NCBI GenBank assembly: GCA_002737595.1
Contig: NSHZ01000002.1
Location: 6,052-70,051, forward strand
DNA from: Actinomycetota bacterium
GTDB lineage: Bacteria > Actinomycetota > Actinomycetes > Nanopelagicales > Nanopelagicaceae
Direction: 5' to 3'
Length of the DNA: 64,000 bases
Both the position numbers and the translations under genes were made by a program. Shown one piece after another: positions 35,692 to 43,062 of this stretch (the stretch's first letter is position 1; each line of letters starts with the position of its first letter). The notes beneath the pieces are model-generated. The model made no database searches. It saw only the letters and a list, made by a program, of their open reading frames with translations, and was not told the origin of the DNA.

Positions 35692-36990
35692 ATGACCACT
35701 GGATCGCGCCTCGACTCTTTCGTAGCGCGTTATGCAGAGCGGACCAAAAGCATGACTGCCAGCGAGATCCGGGCACTCTTTGCGGTGGCCTCCAGACCTG
35801 AAGTGGTCTCTCTCGCCGGCGGCATGCCAAACCTCACTGCGCTGCCAATGGATGTGGTCTCTCAAATTGTCGCAGACGTGATTAATGAAAATGGTCAGGT
35901 TGCTTTGCAGTACGGCAGTGGACAGGGTGATCCAGTCTTACGTGAGCAAATCACTGAGATCATGAAACTTGAGGGGATTGATTCCCATCCTGATGACGTC
36001 GTCGTTACTACTGGTTCACAGCAGGCTCTCGATCTAGTTGCTCGCATTTTTCTTGACCCAGGTGATGTGGTTCTTGCTGAGGCACCTTCCTATGTAGGAG
36101 CTCTCGGAACTTTCCGGCAATATCAAGCGCGCATCGTCCATGTTGAGATGGATGATGACGGTTTGATCCCAGAGAGATTGCGTGAAGCCATAGCTCACAC
36201 ACGCGCGCAGGGCGGAAAGATTAAATTCCTCTACACAATTCCAAATTTTCACAATCCGGCTGGAGTATCGCTTTCATTAGAACGACGCCAAGAGGTACTT
36301 CAGATTGCGCGCAATGCAGACATTCTTATTATTGAAGATAATCCTTACGGGCTTCTTGGTTTTGATACTGAACCCACTCGTGCAATGCGAGCAGATGATC
36401 CAGACAATGTCGTTTATTTAGGCTCTTTTTCAAAGACATTTGCACCAGGCTTACGTGTGGGTTGGGCTGCTGCGCCACACGCAGTTCGTGAAAAGCTTGT
36501 ATTGGCTAGCGAGTCTTCAATTCTCTGCCCGTCAAATTTTGCACAAATGGCTATTTCCCGGTATTTCGCAACTCAACCGTGGCAAGATCAAATCAAATCT
36601 TTTCAAGGCCTTTATCAAGAACGCCGTGATGCCATGTTGGAAACTCTCGAACAACTCTTTCCGGCAACTGCTACGTGGACTAAACCGGGTGGCGGTTTCT
36701 ATGTATGGGTAACACTTCCGGAAGGCATTGATACAAAGGCTATGTTGCCGCGTGCTGTTACCTCACGTGTTGCCTATGTTCCAGGAACTGCTTTCTTTGC
36801 CGATGGTTTCGGTTCATGGTCAATGCGTCTCTCTTACTGTTACCCATCACCTGATCGAATTCGTGAAGGTGTGCGGCGTCTTGCGGGAGTCATTGAAGAA
36901 GAGATGGAGTTGCGTGCCACTTTCGGAAGTGCGGCTATTCCATTGAGTGAACGTTCTCAAAGAATCCTGCCACCTAGTGAATTGATATGA
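35692..36990 (+). CDS. PLP-dependent class I/II aminotransferase (LysN/2-aminoadipate-like)
   Basis: 432 residues, fold-type I. Segments are VVSLAGGMPNLTALP, LQYGSGQGDPVLREQI, TTGSQQALDLVARIFLDPG, TIPNFHNPAGVS, IIEDNPYGLLGF and the PLP lysine in YLGSFSKTFAPGLRVGW. This is the MocR/LysN/aromatic aminotransferase group without the regulatory domain. The substrate is unknown. It starts two bases after cwlM and its stop overlaps the ddl start (ATGA). It is therefore locked into a wall-synthesis operon, and a role in making an amino acid for the wall, such as an alanine or diaminopimelate precursor, is possible but unproven. Confidence 0.85.
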   Translation: MTTGSRLDSFVARYAERTKSMTASEIRALFAVASRPEVVSLAGGMPNLTALPMDVVSQIVADVINENGQVALQYGSGQGDPVLREQITEIMKLEGIDSHPDDVVVTTGSQQALDLVARIFLDPGDVVLAEAPSYVGALGTFRQYQARIVHVEMDDDGLIPERLREAIAHTRAQGGKIKFLYTIPNFHNPAGVSLSLERRQEVLQIARNADILIIEDNPYGLLGFDTEPTRAMRADDPDNVVYLGSFSKTFAPGLRVGWAAAPHAVREKLVLASESSILCPSNFAQMAISRYFATQPWQDQIKSFQGLYQERRDAMLETLEQLFPATATWTKPGGGFYVWVTLPEGIDTKAMLPRAVTSRVAYVPGTAFFADGFGSWSMRLSYCYPSPDRIREGVRRLAGVIEEEMELRATFGSAAIPLSERSQRILPPSELI

Positions 36991-37964
36991 GTGAGATGCG
37001 GCTATCCCGCGTGCTCGTGCTCTCTGGGGGCCTCTCCCATGAGCGGGATGTCTCCATCCGCTCTGGTCGTCGGGTAGCAGAGGCTCTTCGCTCGCAGGGC
37101 ATAGAGGTCAGTGAGGTTGACTCGGATAGTTCACTCCTTCCTACCCTTTCAACCCTTGAATCTGGGAGTGTCATCTTCCCTACGCTCCACGGGGCAGCGG
37201 GTGAAGATGGCGCCATTCGAGACATCTTCGAGATGCTCGACCTCCCCTATGTCGGATCTAGTGCTGATGCCTGCAGGAGATCCTTCGACAAGCCGGTTGC
37301 AAAGGGAATCGTGGAAGCTGTTGGAATTCGAGTACCTGCCTCCAGGGTCTTGCCGCACTCCACCTTCCGTGAACTCGGAGCGCAATACTTACTTCCGTTG
37401 ATTGAGAAATCTGTTGGCTTACCGCTAATGGTCAAGCCCGCTAAAGGCGGATCAGCATTAGGTGCGAGTGTGGTTCGTAGCACTGCTGAGCTTCCCGAGG
37501 CCATGATCTCTGCCTTCTCTTACGGCAACGACGTAGTCATTGAACCTTTCATTGCCGGACGAGAAATTGCCGTCTCTGTCATAGAAGAGAGTGACGGAAC
37601 TCTTACAGCACTTCCCGTTGTGGAAATTGTGGCTGATTCAGGTTTCTACTCCTATGACGCCAGATATACCGCTGGGTTAACTGAATTCTTTGTGCCAGCA
37701 AACATAGATTCGGCGTTGAGTGCCAGAGCTGCCGACGTTGCTAAGAAGGTTCATTCGGTTCTTGGGCTTCGTGATCTTTCGCGTTCCGATCTCATCATAG
37801 ATAACAATGGTGAGGTCTGGTTCCTAGAAGTTAATGTGGCCCCTGGTATGACAGAGACATCGTTATTACCGCAATCTGTAGCAGCCACTGGCCGAGATAT
37901 CGGGATGCTATATAAGGAATTAGCAGAACGCGCTCTGCTTCGTAAGTACGCTACTTCTCAATAA
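36987..37964 (+). CDS. ddl: D-alanine--D-alanine ligase
   Basis: 325 residues. The N-terminal domain has VLVLSGGLSHERDVSIRSG and LHGAAGEDGAI. The ATP-grasp part has MVKPAKGGSALGASVV, then EIAVSVIE, and LEVNVAPGMTETSLLPQ. It joins two D-Ala for the stem peptide. ATG 36987 overlaps the aminotransferase stop. In most actinobacteria ddl lies elsewhere (with gpsA), so its place next to parB is unusual. The last 14 bases overlap the end of convergent parB. Confidence 0.93.
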   Translation: MSEMRLSRVLVLSGGLSHERDVSIRSGRRVAEALRSQGIEVSEVDSDSSLLPTLSTLESGSVIFPTLHGAAGEDGAIRDIFEMLDLPYVGSSADACRRSFDKPVAKGIVEAVGIRVPASRVLPHSTFRELGAQYLLPLIEKSVGLPLMVKPAKGGSALGASVVRSTAELPEAMISAFSYGNDVVIEPFIAGREIAVSVIEESDGTLTALPVVEIVADSGFYSYDARYTAGLTEFFVPANIDSALSARAADVAKKVHSVLGLRDLSRSDLIIDNNGEVWFLEVNVAPGMTETSLLPQSVAATGRDIGMLYKELAERALLRKYATSQ

Positions 37965-38901
37965 CCTCAAGGATTCTTTCGAGATCGTCTACAGATGCAA
38001 ACTCAATCGAAATCTTTCCTTTGCTGCGACCTAATTCAATTTTTACACGAGTATCTAATTGGTCAGAGAGTCGGCTAGAAATTTCTGCTAATCGAGGAGA
38101 GGTAGGACGAGCATGTTTTGTGCGAGTCTTTTTCTCATCTTCTAATCCGCCCATTGCGACAATTTCTTCAACTGCGCGCACACTCAAACCTTCGGCGACA
38201 ATCTTGGTCGCTAATCTCTCGATCTCTTCGGAGCTCGAAAGTGAAAGGAGTGCTCGTGCGTGACCCGCGGAGAGCACACCTGCAGCTACTCGCTTCGCAA
38301 CTGAAGGTGGCAACTTTAATAAACGCAAAGTGTTAGAAATTTGTGGGCGTGAGCGTCCAACTCGCGCAGCTAGTTCCTCTTGTGTGCAACCAAAATCTTT
38401 AAGTAATTGTTCATAAGCTGCCGCTTCTTCTAAAGGATTAAGTTGCGCGCGATGTAAGTTCTCCAGCAGCGCATCTCTGAGTAAGTCATCATCTTCACTC
38501 TCTTTCACAATGACAGTAATCTCTGAAAGGCCAGCTTCTTTACTTGCCCGGAGCCGGCGCTCACCCATAATTAATTCATATTTACCGTGAGCAAGGGCGC
38601 GCACCACTGGCGGTTGTAAGAGGCCAACTTCTTTAATTGAAGCAGCAAGTTCGGTAAGTGCTTCTGGTTCAAAGATCTGTCTCGGCTGACGAGGATTTGC
38701 CGAGATGCTCGTGATGGGAACGGTAACTAGACGGAGTAAACCCTCAAGCGAAGATTGAGAGTTATCCACAGGCGTTCTGGGCGTTGTGGATACCTCGTTG
38801 ACCGGCAGTTTTGACTCTTTTAAGGAAGAGTTCTCCACCGGTGAAGAGTGCGGGATAAGTGCTCCGAGGCCACGGCCGAGGCCGCCTTTCTTTCCACTCA
38901 T
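37951..38901 (-). CDS. parB: Chromosome partitioning protein ParB
   Basis: 316 residues. The N-terminus GGLGRGLGALIP contacts ParA in the family. The CTPase/ParB domain includes ISANPRQPRQIFEPEALTELA and the GERRLRASKEAG box. A helix-turn-helix (FGCTQEELAARVGRSRPQISNTLRLLKLP) reads parS, and a C-terminal dimer domain follows. It spreads from parS and loads condensin. The start overlaps the parA stop (ATGA), and two parS sites lie within 1.5 kb upstream. Confidence 0.96.
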   Translation of the reverse strand: MSGKKGGLGRGLGALIPHSSPVENSSLKESKLPVNEVSTTPRTPVDNSQSSLEGLLRLVTVPITSISANPRQPRQIFEPEALTELAASIKEVGLLQPPVVRALAHGKYELIMGERRLRASKEAGLSEITVIVKESEDDDLLRDALLENLHRAQLNPLEEAAAYEQLLKDFGCTQEELAARVGRSRPQISNTLRLLKLPPSVAKRVAAGVLSAGHARALLSLSSSEEIERLATKIVAEGLSVRAVEEIVAMGGLEDEKKTRTKHARPTSPRLAEISSRLSDQLDTRVKIELGRSKGKISIEFASVDDLERILEVIEK

Positions 38902-39785
38902 GAATGGCTACTTCCTTTGATATCGATGGCACGTTCGGCTATCTCTCTGGCGGCCGCAAGGTAGGCCACCGCGCCAGGTGAGAGTGGATCGTAAGTCATG
39001 ACGGTTTGGCCATAAGAAGGGGCTTCTGAAAGTCGCACGCTTCGGGGGATGGCTGAGGTGAGTACCTCGGCTGGAAAGTGCTCCCGCACGTTATCGGCCA
39101 CATCATTTGCCAGCCGGGTACGCCCATCAAACATCGTAAGCAAGATGGTGGAGAGGTTGAGGCCCGGATTGAGGTGTTCGGTGACTAGTCGAACAGTGCC
39201 GAGCAATTGTGTGAGGCCCTCGAGCGCGTAATACTCACATTGAATAGGGATAAGGAGCTCTTCGGCAGCCACCAGAGCATTAAGTGTGAGCAGACCAAGG
39301 CTGGGCGGGCAATCAATAAGCACATAATCGACTCGATTCCCGGCAGCTTCCCGGAGCGCCAAATAGCTCTCTAAGAGGCGGCGAAGTCGGTTTTCTCGGG
39401 CCACCATTGGGACTAATTGAATCTCCGCGCCCGCGAGGTCGAGGGTGGCGGGCGCGCACTCCAACCCCTCAAATCCAGGTACTTTGACGACCACGTCGGC
39501 GAGTGGCCTCGATTCCACCAAGACTTCAAACATCCCTGGAATGGCCTCGTCGTGGTGCTCCACACTCAGCGCAGTAGAGGCATTTCCTTGTGGATCAAGG
39601 TCGATTACTAAGACTTTAAGGCCGCCCATAGCGAGGGCAGCGGCAATATTGACCGATGTAGTGGTCTTACCGACTCCACCTTTTTGATTAGCTACCGTGA
39701 AGATGCGGGTAGCTGGCGGGGCAGGCATCCGCTCCTTGAGGCGACGGATTCCAATGACGCTCCGTGTTTCACGTGAAACGCTCAC
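38898..39785 (-). CDS. parA: Chromosome partitioning ATPase ParA (Soj)
   Basis: 295 residues. A basic N-terminal tail of about 28 residues precedes the deviant Walker A in FTVANQKGGVGKTTTSVN. Next come VLVIDLDPQGNAS and DYVLIDCPPSLGLLT. It binds DNA as an ATP dimer and moves ParB-bound origins. I start it at GTG 39785, which overlaps the rsmG stop (GTGA). With this start codons 3-8 (VSRETR) are written by the parS sequence itself, so the coding frame and the segregation site share bases. Confidence 0.95.
   Translation of the reverse strand: MSVSRETRSVIGIRRLKERMPAPPATRIFTVANQKGGVGKTTTSVNIAAALAMGGLKVLVIDLDPQGNASTALSVEHHDEAIPGMFEVLVESRPLADVVVKVPGFEGLECAPATLDLAGAEIQLVPMVARENRLRRLLESYLALREAAGNRVDYVLIDCPPSLGLLTLNALVAAEELLIPIQCEYYALEGLTQLLGTVRLVTEHLNPGLNLSTILLTMFDGRTRLANDVADNVREHFPAEVLTSAIPRSVRLSEAPSYGQTVMTYDPLSPGAVAYLAAAREIAERAIDIKGSSHS
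39765..39780. promoter_or_regulatory. parS centromere-like site 1
   Basis: TGTTTCACGTGAAACG matches the bacterial parS palindrome TGTTTCACGTGAAACA at 15 of 16 positions. It lies inside the first codons of parA. ParB should bind here and nucleate the partition complex, and may also influence parAB transcription. Confidence 0.93.
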
Positions 39786-40378
39786 TTGGCCCCCTTTCGC
39801 ACGATCAGAATCTTGCCACTCTCAATTCCCTCAAGATAGGGCTCTTCGATATCGACCGTAACGGGCTTGAGCTCGGAGATCACTTTCTCCGCCTGTCGCA
39901 CCTCGTCTTCGACGCTGCTTCCTTTGAGTGCAACTAATGAGCCGCCGGAAGCGATGAGCGGCCAGACCTGAGTGAGTAGTTTCGGAGTAGCAGAGAGCGC
40001 CCGAGCGGTGACGACTTGATAAGTCCCCTTCGCCTCTTCGGCCCGTCCTCGAATAATAGTGATCGAAAGCCCCAGCTCGCTCTTTACTTCTTCCAGGAAA
40101 TCCACCCGGCGTTGAAGTGGCTCCAAAAGAGTGACTTTTAAGTCTGGGCGGGCTAGCGCCAAGGGGATTCCTGGCAGCCCTGCCCCACTACCAATATCAA
40201 TAACTGTGGCGTTTTCCGGCAGAAATGGGAGGAGGAGGAGCGAGTTCAGGATATGCCGGCTCCACATCCTTGGCGCTTCTCGCGGCCCCATCAAACCGCG
40301 TTCAATTCCCGCTGTGAGGAGTAGCTCGGCATAGCGGTGAATCTCTCTACCACGCTTGGGGAAGTATTGGGTGACCAC
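39782..40378 (-). CDS. rsmG: 16S rRNA m7G527 methyltransferase RsmG (GidB)
   Basis: 198 residues with the RsmG marks: MWSRHILNSLLLLPFLP, TVIDIGSGAGLPGIPLALA for S-adenosylmethionine binding, TLLEPLQRRVDFLEEV and VTARALSATPKLLTQVWPL. It methylates G527 of 16S rRNA. The GTG start at 40378 is inside a hairpin formed by CACCCC and GGGGTG, and there is no clear separate ribosome site. parS site 2 lies just upstream. The gene overlaps parA by four bases. Confidence 0.95.
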   Translation of the reverse strand: MVTQYFPKRGREIHRYAELLLTAGIERGLMGPREAPRMWSRHILNSLLLLPFLPENATVIDIGSGAGLPGIPLALARPDLKVTLLEPLQRRVDFLEEVKSELGLSITIIRGRAEEAKGTYQVVTARALSATPKLLTQVWPLIASGGSLVALKGSSVEDEVRQAEKVISELKPVTVDIEEPYLEGIESGKILIVRKGAK

Positions 40379-40392
40379 CCCTTCGGGGGGTG
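40376..40392 (-). promoter_or_regulatory. Hairpin over the rsmG start codon
   Basis: In the rsmG message CACCCC pairs with GGGGTG around a five-base loop, and the last GTG of the stem is the proposed start codon. Folding would hide the start and could lower rsmG and downstream parA/parB translation. The function is inferred. Confidence 0.4.
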
Positions 40393-40406
40393 TTTCACGT
40401 GAAACG
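40391..40406. promoter_or_regulatory. parS centromere-like site 2
   Basis: A second copy of TGTTTCACGTGAAACG, identical to site 1 and again one base from the consensus palindrome. It fills most of the 28-base gap between jag and rsmG, about 4 kb from the dnaA-dnaN region. Confidence 0.94.
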
Positions 40407-40919
40407 TTAGGCAGGAAGAATCACGACCCGGCGGTTGGGCTCCTCACCCTCAGACTCACTAGTGAGTTCTGACTCCGCCACCGTGTCATGCACGATCTTC
40501 CGTTCAAATGCGTTCATGCTTGCCATCTTGACGGATGTCCCAGTGCTCTTCACCTCTTCGATCGCGCGCAGCGCGCTTTCGGCAATCTCTGCGCGGCGTT
40601 GCACCCGGTAACCCTCAATATCGAGCATGAGGCGACTGCGCTCATCGGTCACTGTCTGCACAGCTAACCTGGTGAGCTCTTGGAGCGCATCCAGTACCTC
40701 GCCGTTGCGACCTACAAGAGTGCCTAAATTACCGCCTGCGATAGCTACCGCTGCCCGACCATTCTCCACATCCATATCGATATCGCCATCGAGGTCTGCA
40801 ATGTCAAGTAGCGCCTCGAGGTAATCCGCGGCGATCTCACCCTCTTCTTCTAATCGGGTTAATAGCGGCTTCTTCTCGTCTGATTTCTCAATAACTGCAT
40901 CTGTGGTGGTCTCACTCAT
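40407..40919 (-). CDS. jag: Jag/KhpB RNA-binding protein (KH and R3H domains)
   Basis: 170 residues. An acidic N-terminal tail is followed by a KH domain (LVGRNGEVLDALQELTRLAVQ, about 85-115) and a C-terminal R3H-type domain (FERKIVHDTVAE..LTSESEG..PNRRVVI). It lacks the N-terminal Jag domain of Firmicutes, as in other actinobacteria. It binds RNA and is linked to cell elongation in several bacteria. The start has AAGGAG eight bases upstream. It follows yidC across a 69-base gap. Confidence 0.93.
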   Translation of the reverse strand: MSETTTDAVIEKSDEKKPLLTRLEEEGEIAADYLEALLDIADLDGDIDMDVENGRAAVAIAGGNLGTLVGRNGEVLDALQELTRLAVQTVTDERSRLMLDIEGYRVQRRAEIAESALRAIEEVKSTGTSVKMASMNAFERKIVHDTVAESELTSESEGEEPNRRVVILPA

Positions 40920-40947
40920 GAGCGCTCCTTAGTTTGATGTAAAATCA

Positions 40948-40960
40948 GGGTTAATAACCC
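40948..40960. repeat. Small inverted repeat between yidC and jag
   Basis: GGGTTA and TAACCC flank a single central A, a perfect six-base palindrome in the 69-base gap. It has no T-tract, so a terminator is unlikely. It may be an operator or weak mRNA stem; nothing more can be said. Confidence 0.35.
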
Positions 40961-40988
40961 GTTATGATCTACTTTATATAGGTATGGG

Positions 40989-41981
40989 TTATTTCTTTCT
41001 CTTCGGTTTTTTCGGTTTCTTCGGTTGTGCTCGTTGCCCGGTGATCTCTTCAGGAGAACTCTCTTCAGGAGAACTCTCTTCAGGAGAACTCTCTTCGGAG
41101 CTCTCGATTTCGCTCTGCCGCACTCCCTTTTTACGAGCTTTTCGCTCTTCCCATTCTTCATACGATGGTGAGCCTGGGGTGGGGTTGTTGCGAATGACAT
41201 AGAACTGTTGACCCATCGTCCATAAGTTGGTGGTGAGCCAATAAAGCAAAACTCCCACTGGAAAATTAACTCCAGAGACAGCAAAAATAATGGGGAACAC
41301 GTAAAGCAAAATCTTTTGTTGTTGCACCATGGGATTGTTTTCCAGTGATGCGGCCGGCATACCCTTCATCATGAGTTGACGTTGGGTCGTGAAAGTGGTG
41401 GCCGACATCAGGATAATTAAAATTACCGTAACGATCTTGACTGTTACGGTTGATGTTGAACTCGTTGCCGGGTGCATAAAAGACTCGGAGAGCTTGGCAC
41501 CAAAGAAACCAGCGTTCGCTGCATCGCAGACTTCTTCGCGAGAAAATACTCCAGCGTTGACGCGATTGGCAGCTGTCACTGCACATTTGCCGTACTTATC
41601 GAGACTTCCTGAAATGCTATTTAGAACTCTAAAGAGTGCAAAGAAGATGGGTGCTTGAGCCAGGATTGGTATACAGGAAGCTAGTGGGTTGGTGTTGTGC
41701 TCTTTGTAGAGCTTCATCAACTCTTCGGATTGCTTTTGGCGATCATCCTTATACTTCTTTTGAAGCTCTTTCATCTTTGGCTGCAGCACTTGCAACGCAC
41801 GCTGACTCTTAATCTGCTTGACGAAAAGCGGAATAAGAATAATACGAATAGTGATTACAAGACCCACGATTGAGAGCGACCATGAGAGACCAGCGTTTAG
41901 ACCTAAGCCACTAAATAGTGAGTGGAAAGCCCGCATAATGAAGGAAACTGCGATGTAAAGCGGGTTAAGAACGGAGTCCAT
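40989..41981 (-). CDS. yidC: Membrane protein insertase YidC/Oxa1
   Basis: 330 residues from ATG 41981 with GAGAAGG five bases upstream. The Oxa1 core has VITIRIILIPLFVKQIKSQR (conserved Arg in the groove), LQPKMKELQKKYKDD and the NPLASCIPILAQAPIFFALFRVL helix. Further helices end at LLYWLTTNLWTMGQQFYVIR. An external loop has two cysteines (GKCAVTA and EEVCDAAN). The C-terminal tail has four acidic SSxEE repeats followed by a Lys/Pro-rich end, suitable for ribosome contact. It inserts membrane proteins with or without SecYEG. Confidence 0.96.
   Translation of the reverse strand: MDSVLNPLYIAVSFIMRAFHSLFSGLGLNAGLSWSLSIVGLVITIRIILIPLFVKQIKSQRALQVLQPKMKELQKKYKDDRQKQSEELMKLYKEHNTNPLASCIPILAQAPIFFALFRVLNSISGSLDKYGKCAVTAANRVNAGVFSREEVCDAANAGFFGAKLSESFMHPATSSTSTVTVKIVTVILIILMSATTFTTQRQLMMKGMPAASLENNPMVQQQKILLYVFPIIFAVSGVNFPVGVLLYWLTTNLWTMGQQFYVIRNNPTPGSPSYEEWEERKARKKGVRQSEIESSEESSPEESSPEESSPEEITGQRAQPKKPKKPKRKK
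41047..41091 (-). repeat. 15-bp tandem repeat in the yidC tail
   Basis: Three perfect head-to-tail copies of tcttcaggagaactc (plus-strand reading) followed by a shortened fourth (TCTTCGGAGCTC). In the YidC frame each gives SSPEE-type residues. The exact DNA identity of the copies points to recent slippage expansion. Confidence 0.92.
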
Positions 41982-42240
41982 GGGCACCTTCTCTCATTAA
42001 TGTACTTTCTTGCTTTTTCGTTGAGGACACATAATCCACGCCACCTGAGCTCCATGGGTTGCAACGAAGTAAACGCCAGAGAGCCATACCCGCTCCACGC
42101 ATACCGTAAGTAGAAATAGCGGTGATGGCATAAGAGGAACATGATGGATAGTACTTACAACGGGGTGCTAAACCAGGAGAGATGAATTTTTGATAAAAGC
42201 GCAATGGTGCAATGACAAGAGTACGAACTAGAGAGTTCAT
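41965..42240 (-). CDS. yidD: Membrane protein insertion efficiency factor YidD
   Basis: 91 residues. The YidD core is PLRFYQKFISPGLAPRCKYYPSCSSYAITAI, with RLLRCNPWSSGGVD after it; the three cysteines are in place. A short family-unlike tail follows. It helps YidC-dependent insertion at the inner membrane. Its start overlaps the rnpA stop (ATGA) and its end overlaps the yidC start region by 17 bases. Confidence 0.95.
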   Translation of the reverse strand: MNSLVRTLVIAPLRFYQKFISPGLAPRCKYYPSCSSYAITAISTYGMRGAGMALWRLLRCNPWSSGGVDYVSSTKKQESTLMREGAHGLRS

Positions 42241-42572
42241 GCTCGACCTGCTGAAGTGAAAGCTAAATCTATCTCTTCTTCAAGTTGTAGGTAAGAAAGT
42301 GTGGTAATTGCAGGTAAGGCTCGCACCACAAAACGATCTTGAGAATTGAGACGATCAACTCGAGTCGAAAAGATGGCTCTTAATTGGCGAGTAACCCGAT
42401 GGCGGACGACTGAATTACCCACACTTTTTGAGACGATAAAACCTACTTGGCCTGTAGTACTGGGACTCTCTGTGCTCCCAGTATGCAACACAAAAGCAGA
42501 GGAAGTGATTCGCCGACCACGGAGGGCTCGTTTGAACTCTATGTTTGTGCGCAGACGTTGTGTGCGCTTCAT
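42237..42572 (-). CDS. rnpA: Ribonuclease P protein component
   Basis: 111 residues with the RNase P protein pattern: RTNIEFKRALRGRRI, then GFIVSKSVGNSVVRHRVTRQLRAIF, the conserved RNA-binding helix. It assists the M1 RNA in 5' tRNA processing. The ATG is at 42572. It lies 39 bases after rpmH, the usual order in bacteria. Confidence 0.96.
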   Translation of the reverse strand: MKRTQRLRTNIEFKRALRGRRITSSAFVLHTGSTESPSTTGQVGFIVSKSVGNSVVRHRVTRQLRAIFSTRVDRLNSQDRFVVRALPAITTLSYLQLEEEIDLAFTSAGRA

Positions 42573-42611
42573 AAGTACGAATCGATAGCTGTATTAACCG
42601 ACATGGAGGCG

Positions 42612-42749
42612 TTAGGCCGAGATACGGATGCGGCCTTTAGCGCGGCGAGCAGCGAGCACCGCACGACCAGCACGAGTTGACATGCGGAGACGGAAACCGT
42701 GTTTTTTAGCACGTCGACGATTGTTGGGTTGAAAAGTCCGCTTAGTCAC
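42612..42749 (-). CDS. rpmH: 50S ribosomal protein L34
   Basis: 45 residues, GTG start at 42749 with AGGAG eight bases upstream. The sequence begins [19 protein letters not shown] and continues [19 protein letters not shown], which is the L34 standard. It is the first gene of the rpmH-rnpA-yidD-yidC-jag run and is divergent from dnaA. Confidence 0.97.
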   Translation of the reverse strand: MTKRTFQPNNRRRAKKHGFRLRMSTRAGRAVLAARRAKGRIRISA

Positions 42750-43062
42750 AGTGGGGCTCCTGGGGTTATCACGGCACTCCGCTGAGTGCACAGGTCTAAA
42801 AAGGTACGCGTCTGCCGAGTGAGGGTCAAACTCACGCCGTTTCGCCGCCACGAAATGTGGGAACGTTCCTGGAGATGTCGCATGTGAAGATACCGGCACA
42901 CCTGCGGTTGTGGAGAAGTACTTGCCTGGGGATAAACTCTCGCGGTACGGTTCCCACCCTCAAAGAGGCGCTTTACATCGCCCTAATAGGTGTATATCGG
43001 AGAGTGAGTTCTCTGTTATATCTGTGGATAAGCCTGTGGATAACTAGAAGTGAGGTGGAGGA
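42750..43062. promoter_or_regulatory. rpmH-dnaA intergenic region with four DnaA boxes
   Basis: No gene fits in this 313-base gap. It holds two perfect TGTGGATAA boxes at 43023-43031 and 43035-43043, 12 bp apart and just before the dnaA ribosome site. Two one-mismatch boxes lie at 42909-42917 (TGTGGAGAA) and 42927-42935 (TGGGGATAA). The gap must also carry the divergent rpmH and dnaA promoters. The boxes next to dnaA fit autoregulation by DnaA; they may also be part of a split oriC. Confidence 0.8.

Noticed and set aside
41047..41100. CRISPR-like or regulatory direct repeat array
   Set aside because: The units are contiguous 15-mers in frame within yidC, with no spacers.
40916..41284. Minus-strand frame of 122 residues overlapping yidC
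   Set aside because: It lies in another frame of the yidC tail and only reflects the tandem repeat and Lys-rich codons; YidC itself is clear.
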